Below, piece after piece: positions 47,624 through 58,499 of a stretch of 64,000 nt of DNA. The translations under genes were made by a program, and so were the position numbers. Numbering within the stretch: the stretch's first letter is position 1; every line of letters starts with the position of its first letter. This DNA comes from Ulota crispa (taxonomy: Eukaryota > Streptophyta > Bryopsida > Orthotrichales > Orthotrichaceae): the NCBI GenBank assembly GCA_963920765.1, contig OY987251.1, forward strand, positions 7,318,501-7,382,500, written 5' to 3'. The notes under the pieces were generated by a model. It searched no databases, was not told where the DNA came from, and saw only the letters and a program-made list of their open reading frames with translations.

Positions 47624-48542
47624 CCCCTAAAGTCCTAAGCAAATTTTTCACCAAAACTGCTCCAAAATTGCCATTTCTGGTACAAGTACCAAATTTGAGA
47701 AAAATGACACTTTTCGACATATGTAGCTGTACGATCTTGTACTACACTATTATCAAAAGATGCAAAAGAAAATTCAGAAATTTTTGCCATGTAGATTGTA
47801 AGATGTTTGGGTTTGAATTAAAAATGCCATTATTTGTCCTTGCAAAAATCCAAGCACTTGCACTTTACAAGGTCATATATGTAAGAATTTTTTTCCAAAA
47901 TGGTTATAACTCTTTAGATTTGTTCTTCAAGGCAAGTTGAATACACACTTGAAAATTTTCAAATCATTTGGAATAGTACAAAACATGGGAAAAAGAGTAA
48001 ATAAAAAAAAGTAGAGAATGATTCAAACCACTAAATTGTGAAGAACTTAATTATGGACATGAAAAATTCCAATCCCAATGGTTATAATGTTGTAATAAAC
48101 AATCTACATCCTCAAGTTTTTTTTTTTTTCCTAATTATTGAAAATTGAGTAAACTAAGGACTTAGAACTTAGAAGTTCTTTTTTAGAATAGAAAATTCAT
48201 AATTGCCTGCAAGCATTATCTCCTCATAACTTTCATCTCATTGATAAAATGGAATAATTCTAAGCTTCCCACTTATATATAAATCTAAAAATCACTTAAA
48301 ATATAATAAGTTAATTTAATTTAAAAAAAGAATTCCATCTCCTTGACAAGTAAAGAAAATTGCATATCATGCAATAACTTTTGAACCATGAAGTCAAAAG
48401 TAATGAAAATTGTTGTATCTTGAAGCTACTCTTTGGACGCATCATGTGTGAAAATTCCAAAGAAAAAAAAAAGAAAAATCCTTTGGTATTGGTTGCTCAA
48501 AATTGCTATGTTGCCAATAAAGCATGTTTAGGGCTTTAGGGG
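47624..48542 (-). mobile_element. TTAA-family element H, 919 bp (subfamily 2)
   Basis: The left flank is GTAA (47620-47623, one change from TTAA) and the right flank TTAA (48543-48546). Termini CCCCTAAAGTCCTAAGC and GGGCTTTAGGGG. Colinear with element B throughout, including ACATTATTAxTATCAAAAGATG-type and ACTTTTGAAxCATGAAGTC blocks. No transposase. Confidence 0.85.
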
Positions 48543-48546
48543 TTAA

Positions 48547-50017
48547 ACAAAGCGTTAGTTGCTAAAAAAATCATTACAAATGGCTAATGTTGGCTTCCAA
48601 AAAATGCTAAACACAAAAACTAAAAATTAAAAGACCATTTACACATTTTTTGCCTTGTGGATGAAGATTATCAAGATTATTTTAAAAACATCCCCTATGG
48701 CTACATATATATTTGCCATTGCAATTCTAGCAAAATTTGTGAGGTTGTGTCTTGCCATCATTGCAAATCACGCAATTTCCTCTCAAGTTAGAGAGTAAGG
48801 GGTAACACTATCCATTGGAGCTTCTTGGTTTCTTACAAGAAATTTCCTCTCCAATCATGTAAAAGAATTTTTCATAATTTTAGGCAAAATTGGAGATGCA
48901 TCATTTCTTTGCGGCTCTTTACCATTCTTACACTCATGAACATACATGATAAACATGTTAAATATTGTCATATCTAGTAGGAAAAAAACCATCTACCAAA
49001 TTTATTGTCAAATCTCTTGCCAAGACCCTCGTCAAGACCTTCACTTAGACCGCCACCAGGATTGCTATTGAAGCTAATTTTGGGCAGTTTTTTTTGTTTG
49101 CTTTGTGTTGCCCAAACAAATTGCATCATTTTAAGCATCATAACTTTTTAATCATGCATCCAATTGAAGGTTTTTTTTCACAAAAAGTTGTTTATTGTAT
49201 GCACATTGTTTCCAAATTTCAAAAACATGTGCCTAAAATTTACTTTCATAGGAACCTACCTAGATTTTCAGTTGTCTGTTCAACAAAAAATTGTCCTTTA
49301 GGAGTTAAATGTATTTTACTTCCTTACATTTCCTCCACGTGGAAAAATAAAATCTAGAAAATAGGACATGTCAAAAGACGTCATGAGTATTTAGTTTTGG
49401 AATACACAATTTTGTGAGGAATACATGAAATCTTAAAAAATTGACTTCGCAAAAAAATTCCACAAACGTCCAAGTAAACTTTTTATTATTACTATGTATT
49501 TACATTTTCAAAGACTTTGACTTAATTAGGTAGTCAGCTATCTTGTTTGGTACTGAGAGTTCCAACAACTAATGCAATATAGGCAATTCCAAATGTATCA
49601 AATGCCATGTCAGATATAGCTGCCCAAAATGTAGCATGTTCAAGAAAACACATGTAAGGTAGTTTGCTTGAATTGGACCCTTGTCAGATAAAGCCTCTCA
49701 TAGGGTGCCAAGAAGGATCGTGTAGTGGTCCTCAAATGGATCTCTTTAAGTCATAAAAGAAAAGGTGTATTTTGATACAAGAGCCAATCAAACTCTATGG
49801 TTTCATCTTATCTTTTCATAAGTTGCAAGTAAACAATTTGTGGGAGACCTAGAGTCACAAGTCTATTGCAAAAACTTTGAAAATTCATCAACAATTCAAT
49901 AATGCTTCAAAAAATATGAAAAGAATTGGGTTACATTTGACATCTATTTCTCCTTATCTTGTAATTAGACAAATTATCTTATTGGCTTGAAAAGCCCATG
50001 AAAAATCAAATAAGCTC
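48547..50017. other. AT-rich DNA with a solo TTAA-family end
   Basis: AATTGTCCTTTAGGAGTTAA at about 49290-49309 looks like one end of a TTAA element, but no partner end could be matched. No gene seen. Confidence 0.45.
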
Positions 50018-50021
50018 TTAA

Positions 50022-51363
50022 CCCCTAAAGGACCAACTGTCCCCTTGGGGGACATATGTACCTTGGGCATGTACCTCTGACTAAACCAATTTTTGTAAAA
50101 TTTTGAAATTTTTGAGGTTGGTGGGGAATTCTAAGATGTAAGTGCACAACTAATTTTTTCTTCAGTTCAACATTTATTGAAGAAGTTATGCATGAATTTC
50201 CAAAAAATGGGGGAGGGCAAGCAATCCGGGTAGCCTCATTTTTTTTTTAAAATTGCATTTTTTAACCCCTAGAAGCCCACTTGTCCCCTCAGGTGACAAA
50301 ATGGATTTTGGGCAACTCACTACAAGTGGACATTTCATCTTTTATCTTTGAAAATTTCACACACGATGTATCCAAGGTATAGCTTTAAGGTCCAACAATT
50401 TTCATAACTTTTTATTGCATGGTTCAAAAGTTATTGCATGATATGTTTTTTTTTTTTTGAACTCCGGGCAGCATGGGCAGCTCAAAAAACTTCTTTATAA
50501 ATTATTATTTTTTGATTTTTTTTTTTTTTTGAAATTGGTTCTTCAAACTTATGTGTACTTGGGAAGCTTTGAACCATTCAATTTTGATTGATGATATGAA
50601 AGTTATGAGACATTTTAGTTTGTGGGTAGGTATGGCTCATTTTGCCAAAAAAACAGTGCTTGGGTCTTTAGGGGTTAAAAATGAAAATCTGAAATTGGTT
50701 CTTGAGATTTTTAGATATGTGGGAATCTTTGAATCATTCAATTTTGATTGATGAGTGAGAAGTTTTAGTTTGCGGGTAGGTATGGGACTCCCAAACTTCC
50801 ATTCCGTTTGCCCCTTGTAAAATTTGGTGCTTAAATTATTTTTTTGATTTTTTTTTTCCAAGTTGTAGTACACTAAGATTCCTTGCTTTTAACCATTTGG
50901 ATCAAAGTAACTCATATTTCTCAAATTTACCTGAATCCTCCAATCTTGCCTAGTATATATACAGAATTCATGGCCTTACGGCATTGCAAGATTTTACATA
51001 GTATGATCCACACCTCCAATTCATTTGAAAATTCTCCCACATTTACCTAACTTGGTTTTTTACATGGGAAAAATAAACCTCAATTTGGCGTAGAGCAATT
51101 TTTTTGATATTGGAGCAATCAAAGGCTTCTGAATTTTTTGGGCAGCAACAAAAAAAAAAAAAAAATTCACTTCAAATGTCCATATCTTACTCCTCTACAT
51201 CTAGAATGAGCTAATTTTTTTTTTCCACAAGTAACTCCCATAGTCTAAGGCAAGATCCTACGATTGAGTTTTCAAAAAAAAAAATTCCTACCTTTGTACT
51301 CATTCCCCAAAAGTGATAATTTTCAATGATTTTCACAGAAAAATGGGCTTGGTCCTTTAGGGG
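50022..51363 (+). mobile_element. TTAA-family element I, with nested element J
   Basis: TTAA at 50018-50021 and 51364-51367. Termini CCCCTAAAGGACCAACTG and TTGGTCCTTTAGGGG. The palindrome CTGTCCCC-TTG-GGGGACA is intact at the left. Total 1342 bp; subtracting J (409 bp) and one TTAA leaves 929 bp, the same as D (933) and E (927), with colinear sequence. Confidence 0.88.
50266..50674 (+). mobile_element. TTAA-family element J, 409 bp, nested in I
   Basis: TTAA at 50262-50265 and 50675-50678. Termini CCCCTAGAAGCCCAC and GGGTCTTTAGGGG. The left end has CTTGTCCCCTCAGGTGACAA, an imperfect form of the family palindrome. A short deletion form of another subfamily. Confidence 0.85.
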
Positions 51364-51367
51364 TTAA

Positions 51368-53215
51368 AGGGACTGATTTAGAGCATACTACCATAATAAC
51401 TGTAAACCTAGTGATTTCTCAAAGGACAGTAAATTTTGTGCTGATATTTTCATTGTGACCAATGAACACAAATGATTTCGAGACCTTACACATATTCTTA
51501 TAAGATTTTTTCAAGTTTTGCCCACATCACCGATTTTAACAAGTGCCCCTTTTTGGATCAATTTCACGTAATGAACACACAAAACCTTCAGGATCCTCAA
51601 CACACACAAAAGAATGTTGCAATTTGAATTCTAGCACATAATATATGAGATGTTCCTCAAGGATTAAGGAAGCAATAAAGATTGACCAAACTCTACCTCA
51701 TTATTTAGTTTCAAGATAGTTCAATTTTTTCACCAATAAGCCTAAAAGGGCTTGCGAAGGATTAAGATGAGTTTGCAATTGGTAATAGGAATGGAGTTGC
51801 TAAAGTAATTTAGTCCAAAGATGAGCCTTTATTCATTCCCAAGACCTATGCTAACAGCACTTTTAACCCCAAGTACGAATGTAAATTTCATGGGCCATTA
51901 GGAATTGGAGTTAAGATTCATCATCTATATTGAGGTTCACATAAGTTATTGATAAAGTGAATGTAATAAAGATGTGCGCTTAAGTTTTTTCCTAAATACA
52001 TTTGCTAACATCATTCCTAACTCCCAAAGCATTTGCACTAGAGAATGCCGAAGCTTGCCAAGTTATGAAATATACTACAATGTTAGGAGCAATTGAACCG
52101 TATTGCAACAAAAGAAAATATACCTTGTGGTTGGATTTCAAGGTGTGGCCAAATTTGTTATCACCCAACCTTTATAACTCAATCATCAAATCACAACTCA
52201 ACTGATAATAGTTGTATAGATCCATTGATTAGGTAATATTGTTGAAGCTATATAGACCAATTGCTTGAGAAGCTCTCATAAGAAGAGCGTCAATATGTAT
52301 TGTGAGTTCATAATAAGCTCAACACGTGGTGAAATACTCATGAAGTTGAGTACAAATCTAGAATATTTTAAGGAAATATACAAACTAAGGGCTCAGAATC
52401 ACAATGCAATTCCAAACCGAGCATAGTTCAGAAGTAATTACATACGAGAACACACTCACAAATATCAACACTTGTGCTTTTGGCTTGCCAATTATTGTAA
52501 AACTCTTGCTCATGGCTATGACTATTTCTTTCTCCTAAAAGTATCTCGACCCTTACATTAGCAAGCCCCCTCCAAAACACCAAAAATGGTCCCAAGCAAG
52601 GTTCGGGAAGAACCGACCGCTTGTTCAATGCTAGCCAATTGCAATGAGAAAAAATTGTTTGCAATTTATAAACTTTGGGTAAAAATCAGTCAAAAATCTT
52701 TAATTTTTTTTACTTATAGTATGATTTATAGAATATAACCGAAAGAGCTCTTGGATAAATCGATTCAATATAGGAATTGAAGGAAATCTACTAAAAAATC
52801 TCAAATATTTTCCGGACCCTAGTCCCAAGGCATGTATTTCTTACAACAAAAAAATCACTAATCCCCTATTTTTGCTCACCCTTGAGTGCAATGCAATCAT
52901 GAAAATTGCACTATTTTGTTATCCCTATTGGACAAAAACTATGGGTACAAATCTACAATAGGACCATAAATTATACTTTACTCTACTTGAATAGATGAGT
53001 GAAGTACTTGGATAGTGAGTAGTGATTACATTTAAACATTTTATGAGTACAATGCCCATTTTTATTGTTTTGGGTTGTGCATGTGGCTTAGGTCTTTCAT
53101 ATGAGGTAGCGATGGGTATGAGTGCCCTTTTCTTGTACTCACGCTAGTCAATTAATAGCTTGGTTTGTCAAAACTTGGGGGGCTCATGGAGGGCTCAAAA
53201 CATAGCATGGCATGC
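51368..53215. other. AT-rich DNA, nothing recognised
   Basis: Small ORFs only (52002-52205 and 52428-52664 among them), none with a familiar motif or splice context. Confidence 0.5.
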
Positions 53216-53218
53216 TAA

Positions 53219-53774
53219 GAGCATCTCTAGCGTTACACTTTAGACTTGGACATTTTAAGAGGCTACATCTATTTTTGAAGAACCCTTAAAATTTTGGTTC
53301 TCCATTCTTGTATTTCAAATGTGCTTCATAAATAATAATTTGACCATTCACCAAGAGAAATATAGGATGAAGCTCATTAAACTTGGGATGAATAGTGTTT
53401 TGAAGGGCTATTGCTTGACATGCTAGGATTGAGAGCCCTGATAGTATTTTGAGGGACTTGGAGCACTTTTCACCCTCAAAGAGCAACGTTGGAGATACTC
53501 CAAGGGTCTAACACTTGCCATACTTAGATGATAAATGCTTTGAGCCTCTCAAAATACTCTCATGGCACCCAATCCTAGTGTGTCAAGGAATGGCCCTTCA
53601 AAATGCTACTCATTATAAGTTTATTGAGCTTTATCCTATATTCCACTTTTTGATTGATTATTTGACTATTTATGAGACACATATGGTGAGCAAGGATGGG
53701 GAATCAGAAATTTGAGGACAAATAGATGGAAACTTTTAGCGCAACAAATTTGACAAGTAAAAGTGGAGTTGCTC
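53219..53774. mobile_element. PIF/Harbinger-like foldback MITE, 556 bp, TSD TAA
   Basis: TAA at 53216-53218 and 53775-53777. Left end GAGCATCTCTAGCGTTAC, right end (inverse) GAGCAACTCCACTTTTAC. The two halves, meeting near 53502, are diverged inverted copies: the - strand frame at 53286-53486 and the + strand frame at 53515-53715 translate to similar peptides. That similarity comes from the inverted repeat, not from coding selection. Confidence 0.78.
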
Positions 53775-53777
53775 TAA

Positions 53778-54580
53778 AATCTAAATACCTCTCATCAACA
53801 TCATTGCTCACATGTGCAAGCATTGTGTCCCTAATTGCTTCACCTTTTACAAATAGAGTTGATACTCCACTATGGTCACAACTCCAAAATGCAAACCTCT
53901 TCAGTCTACATTAGCCAAGTTAACTAGCCAAATAATAAGACAACACTAGCAAGTGTGTGCTCCTGTTTGGTGTCCCTATTTGTAATTACTTTCAAATAAT
54001 GCATGGCAACTACATTTTATTGTGTGAAATTTGCTTCTTTAATTTTGAAATTCCCCAAAAGTTCAGCACAAAGTTTAAAAACAAGCACGTAGGTGTTTTT
54101 TTAGCTTTTTTTTGTTTGTTCTTTTTTGACACAAATGAAAGAAGCGTCATTGCAATGGTAAGTTAACAGTTTCATGACCCCTATTCCCATCAATCATCTC
54201 CACTCTCGATTCACCGTTCAACTGTCTGTCAGCAAACCCACATCTCTACCCATACCATAAACCTGATCACGTGAACCAGATTTATAAAAAAGCAAAAACA
54301 AAAAGAAAAGATGCCCATTCTCAACTACATTACTTCCAAGGCCACAGGATCATCAATTATCAGATTACCCATCTTGGAGACATTCACACTAACCCTTAAA
54401 TAACGGACGGGTCACAGACTCACAGTGGCAAAAAGCTGACTGCTATAAGCTTAAACATGAAAACTGCCTGATACAGGGGTGTGGCAAAGTGCTCACAAAG
54501 TTTAATATTATTGTCAAAAGTTGTATAAGTTAGCATTGCATGTTGCACTCATGAAAATTACAAGAAGGGTAGTATGGAGT
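53778..54580. other. Intergenic DNA, nothing recognised
   Basis: Slightly GC-richer patch at 54170-54420, without a recognisable exon. Confidence 0.45.
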
Positions 54581-54584
54581 TTAA

Positions 54585-54974
54585 CCTTTAAATGTTTGAA
54601 AGGCCTTTTGTAACTAATATAATACAAGGTGTTTTTCATGTATTTGGAATGGATTCACATCTTTACTACATTTGAGATCAACAAAGAAGTTGAAATAAAG
54701 ATCAATACAATTCTAGTGAGATGTTTGAGATCCCAAATTAAAATTTCTTGTTGGTAGCAAATGCTAATTATACAACAACATATCTACTATGCCCATGGGA
54801 CGTTTAAGAATTAACATAGTCTTTGTGAATTCTCTCACAATTTGGGGTACATAAAAATGTGAGTGCATTCAATGAGACTAATTTTTGCCTTCCATGATGG
54901 ACCTTGCCTTCATAATCTTTTCAAAAAGAATTCCATGAAAAATAAATTTTTTACAACCACAAGGCATTTAAGGG
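54585..54974. mobile_element. Second TTAA-flanked element type, 390 bp
   Basis: TTAA at 54581-54584 and 54975-54978. Ends CCTTTAAATGTTTG and GGCATTTAAGGG. The TIR differs from the CCCCTAAAGG family but has the same TTAA context and CC start. One copy only, so the assignment is tentative. Confidence 0.45.
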
Positions 54975-54978
54975 TTAA

Positions 54979-55850
54979 ACATGATTCACACGCATTTCAT
55001 GAGGTTAAAAAACCAAAAGAAATCAAGCTATAAAGTCATAAAGATTAAAAAAATACCTGCAACAACAAAATTTTATCTATGGCATTACTCCAATAAAAGC
55101 AAAATGAAACATTTATAAATAAAAGCAAAATGAAACATTTATAAATAAAAGCACAAAATCACAAAACAATTACAAATAGGGATACACTTCAATACCACTA
55201 TTTCCCTAATCACTCACTAGTTACTAGTTGCAGGTTTGTTTACTAATTGCTAACCTCTTGCCACTTGTTGCTTGGACTTTGGTGCTTCCAAGAAAACCCT
55301 CATATGAATGTGCATTTTGTCTTTTTTGCTAGGCTTTCCATAACACACTTTGGAATGAAAGAGTGCTCCTTTGTTGTTAACTCTCAAGGCAAACTTGTTT
55401 AACCAGCCGGCTAGCTAAATGACATAGCAAAGTACAGACATTGTGAGTGTACTCGGTTTGTAATTATGTTTGTGATTTTGTGTTTTGCATGAATGTTGCT
55501 TGAACATAATCCTTTTTATTTTCGACTTCCTTACACTAGTGCGAACCTTACCTACCTCCCTCAAGCAAGTAAATTATACAATGGAAAGCAATTAGAAATT
55601 GCAAAGTGGTGTCATACGCTGTATAGTATCACTTCTACCACATGTGGCAATATTTTGTTCAAATAACATTTACGCGAACTAAAGCCTCACACATGGGTAA
55701 TCTCACGTTCGCATCACAGTTTACTTAGGCTCTGCCCTTGTACTTAGTGGTGTAAGTGTGGAAATGCACTTGCGGGAGGCCCTTACCACACACTTATTTG
55801 TTTATCTAAAACAAAGTTATGTCCCATAATTAGCTTGCTGTTCCCCAACT
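54979..55850. other. AT-rich DNA with a short 26-bp tandem repeat
   Basis: About 2.3 copies of a 26-bp unit (ATAAAAGCAAAATGAAACAT plus six bases) at about 55093-55153. No gene. Confidence 0.5.
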
Positions 55851-55854
55851 CAAT

Positions 55855-56318
55855 GTGCAGGGAGATCCAAAAAGCAATAGAAAGTCAACAGAGTGAAATG
55901 TCAAATAAATTGTTTATAAACCAACCACGTCAAAATCGACAATTTTTTTGAAAAACTTTAGATTCTATATATAAAATAATATGTATATTTGAGCCACTAA
56001 TTTTGATTGGTTGAAAGAGTGTTGTGGTGCAACTTCCAGTAACTTGTTTGTCCTTTTAGTGGAGGACCAACATGAGAGAAAAGGATTTTTGTATAAAGTA
56101 GTTTACACTCATACTTTCTTTTGAATAAAGTGGACGTTTGTGAGTTAATCAATCACTCATGATTTAAATGTTTAAAGAGGCCACATTTTGAGATAAGATT
56201 GCTATCATAACATTTGCTTGTAGCAAGAATATTCTTATTGCCTCCATTGATACAACAAGTACCTAAACTTATAAATATATAGGTAGTATCTAGTACATGC
56301 ACTAAAAAACTATTAAGG
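55855..56318 (+). repeat. Dispersed repeat of unknown type, copy 2
   Basis: 55860-55965 matches 16330-16420. 56010-56282 matches 61270-61588 (GTGCAACTTC, TGTGAGTTAA, CACATTTTG-GATAAGATTGC, GAATATTCTT, GTACCTAAACT). These blocks belong to the same family as 15894-16560. Confidence 0.6.
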
Positions 56319-57060
56319 TAGGAGGCTCTAATTGAGTTTGGGTTCTAAGAGCATCTCCAACGGTTGGACGGTGGAATGACACGCCATATGGCTCAACCCG
56401 GCCCCTTCATGGAGAATTGGCTTGTTATATAATTCTCATGTCCACCAGATTGAGTTTAAGTGGACACATTACAAGGTTTGGAATAAAAAGCTATGCCAAA
56501 AATAGCTGCAATTTATGAATGCTCCAAGCATCTTTGCCATTGCATCATGGGATGCTCTAGGCATCTTTGCCATGACAGCATGGGTAAGTTAGTAGTTTAG
56601 ACTTTAGAGAACTAATGACAAATAAATTGGGGCCTCACCAACCATCAAGGCAATAAACAAAAGTGTTAGAGCCACAATTCAAGCATGCTACAAATGAAAA
56701 CTACCATGACAGCTGAGAGTGTCGAGAGCCTTCTTTGACGTGCCTGGGCAAAAAATTTCCATCACTGTGTCAATGCCGGACACTCTAAATTAGAAACAAT
56801 CCTAATGCCACGGTAAATGACAAGCCGGAGCCAACCGGTGGAGATGCTTTAATTGCGTTCACATTTTAAGAACTTGTGACATGTTCCTTCAAATATCTAT
56901 AATTGTTATTGATGAGTACGTAGACTTAACAAGTTAACCTAACCCATCAATAACAGCAATAAATATTTGAAGAAATAGATATTTGAAAGAACATGTCAGA
57001 GATTCCTAGGTTCCTAAACTGTGAATGCAATTACAACCAGAATGCAATTAGAGCCTCCTA
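56319..57060. mobile_element. Foldback MITE (TAGGAGGCTCTAATTG ends) carrying a PIF insertion
   Basis: Left end TAGGAGGCTCTAATTG, right end CAATTAGAGCCTCCTA. With the inserted MITE and one TAA removed the element is about 238 bp, and its arms pair through GACATGTTC-TTCAAATATCTAT. No certain target duplication. Confidence 0.75.
56349..56849. mobile_element. PIF/Harbinger-like MITE, 501 bp, TSD TAA, nested
   Basis: TAA at 56346-56348 and 56850-56852. Left end GAGCATCTCCAACGGTTGG, right end CCAACCGGTGGAGATGCTT. It lies in the left arm of the surrounding foldback. The right arm keeps the unoccupied site (TTA at about 57031-57033 on the + strand), so the TAA duplication can be verified internally. 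Confidence 0.85.
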
Positions 57061-57990
57061 TGTTAAAAAATGAGAAATGCAGGATTTTTTTTTGCCGAAG
57101 AAGTTCAAAATCTCCCCGTACCACTGGCCCCGGCTAGACCGGTGCTGCAGTAGGACATATTTAATGCTGGCTCTACTTTTGCACGAGGTGGAGCTACTCA
57201 ATGGCGTCGGCACGGGAAGAAAAAAGATCTTGTCAGCGTCTGCCCTCGGGAATCTGAACGCAAGCTCTTTCTCGATCGAAGGACCATGACCACCCTCCAG
57301 TCCCTCCACAGGTGTGTTCATTGTTCAAGCTTTGTCCAGAACCCCAAGGTCGTTTTGGAAGGGCGCTGTTGGAGCCACCTGCGACATCCCATGCACACGA
57401 GATCCATGCGTGGTCTCATCAGTACCAGAAATCTCGAAAACACACGGTTTTGCACACTGGGCATTAAATTGAACGACCATGGCTTCCATTCAAAGCCCGC
57501 AGCAGCAGCTGTTTAATACGAAGAAACTGAAAAAGGCTCAGTCTGTGTCTTCCCCATAGCAAGCATGATTCGCCCATTTTGTCAGTTTGTGGTTGTCGCG
57601 TATTTCTCACGATGAAATATGGTATGGAAAAAAACACACACAGACGCCATGAAAGGAATTCCACATGCTCGCCATACATGGGCACAATAATTAACCTTGG
57701 GGCTCCATCACGATTCTGCAGTTTTTTCTTGACGACACAGCTCCGGACAGACGCGGTCAGTGACGAGTGTCGACGACGTGCTTGTTGTCTAAGTACGTTG
57801 TTCCCTGTGCCCCTCGCCGTAGACAGAAACTTGTTGGTGTTTGGTGATGGCAGGCGAATACGGTGTATGATACTCACTCCCCACTCGCATCGTCTTTCTT
57901 TCTGGATACCATTCAGCTACAAACCGAAAGTTTACATCGCCTTTGAACTTGGAGGAAAAAAAGATACCAGTTCTCAATTAGGGGTAGTCA
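57061..57990. other. GC-richer island, possible gene relic
   Basis: 57065-57120 matches 16480-16530. The rest (57120-57960) is markedly richer in GC and CpG than its surroundings and has open frames on both strands (+ 57579-58034, 151 codons; - 57464-57877, 137 codons). I recognise neither protein. It may be a promoter or exon relic carried by the dispersed repeat family. Confidence 0.35.
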
Positions 57991-58045
57991 CTAGTCACAG
58001 CTTCTCCGAAAAATCAAACTTTCGTCAAGAATGAGAATGGGTGGA

Positions 58046-58217
58046 GTGAAAAGTAGGAGTCAATGCTAGCAATTCTTCATGGAAAAAAGCTATGTGGTTT
58101 CTCTTTTGTGAGTAGTGGAGAATGGAGAATGGTGAAAAGTAGGAGTCAATACAAGCAATTCTTCATGGAAGAAGCTGTGTGATTTCTCTTTTATGAGTAG
58201 TGGAAAATGGAGAATGG
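58046..58217 (+). repeat. 86-bp tandem duplication
   Basis: Two units starting GTGAAAAGTAGGAGTCAAT at 58046 and 58132, about 90% alike. A single related unit is at 61920-61985, and the following 58330-58490 resembles 62535-62655. Both belong to the dispersed repeat family. Confidence 0.75.
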
Positions 58218-58499
58218 TAAAAACAGCACCTTGATTACTAAAAACAGATAGGGTGAATGCAAGGGTGAACGTGATGAGGGTGAAAACCAGATGGCTGCGA
58301 GGTTAAAATTTTGCGTGCTATAAGGCTTCTCAGCCAGATTCCTCACCCCATAGGCAGAAAGAAAAAACTTCTTTATCTTTGGAGAATTCAAGGCTCCAAC
58401 CAATTGCGGTTGGTTTGCCATGTAATCAATCATTCTTTCAAGATTGAAAATGCGCTGGAGAAAGTGTGGCTACCCCTGATCTTGAAAAGTTTGGGTCTA

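Noticed and set aside
7762-51367. Interstitial telomere repeats, because element ends contain CCCTAAA / TTTAGGG
   Set aside because: The heptamer occurs once per end as part of the TIR and is never tandem.
53286-53715. Two similar 66-residue proteins on opposite strands
   Set aside because: They lie in the two arms of one foldback MITE; similarity follows from the inverted repeat.
57579-58034. 151-codon + strand ORF as a real gene
   Set aside because: A long frame is open on the other strand too, there is no recognisable domain, and it runs into a tandem repeat; recorded only as a compositional island.
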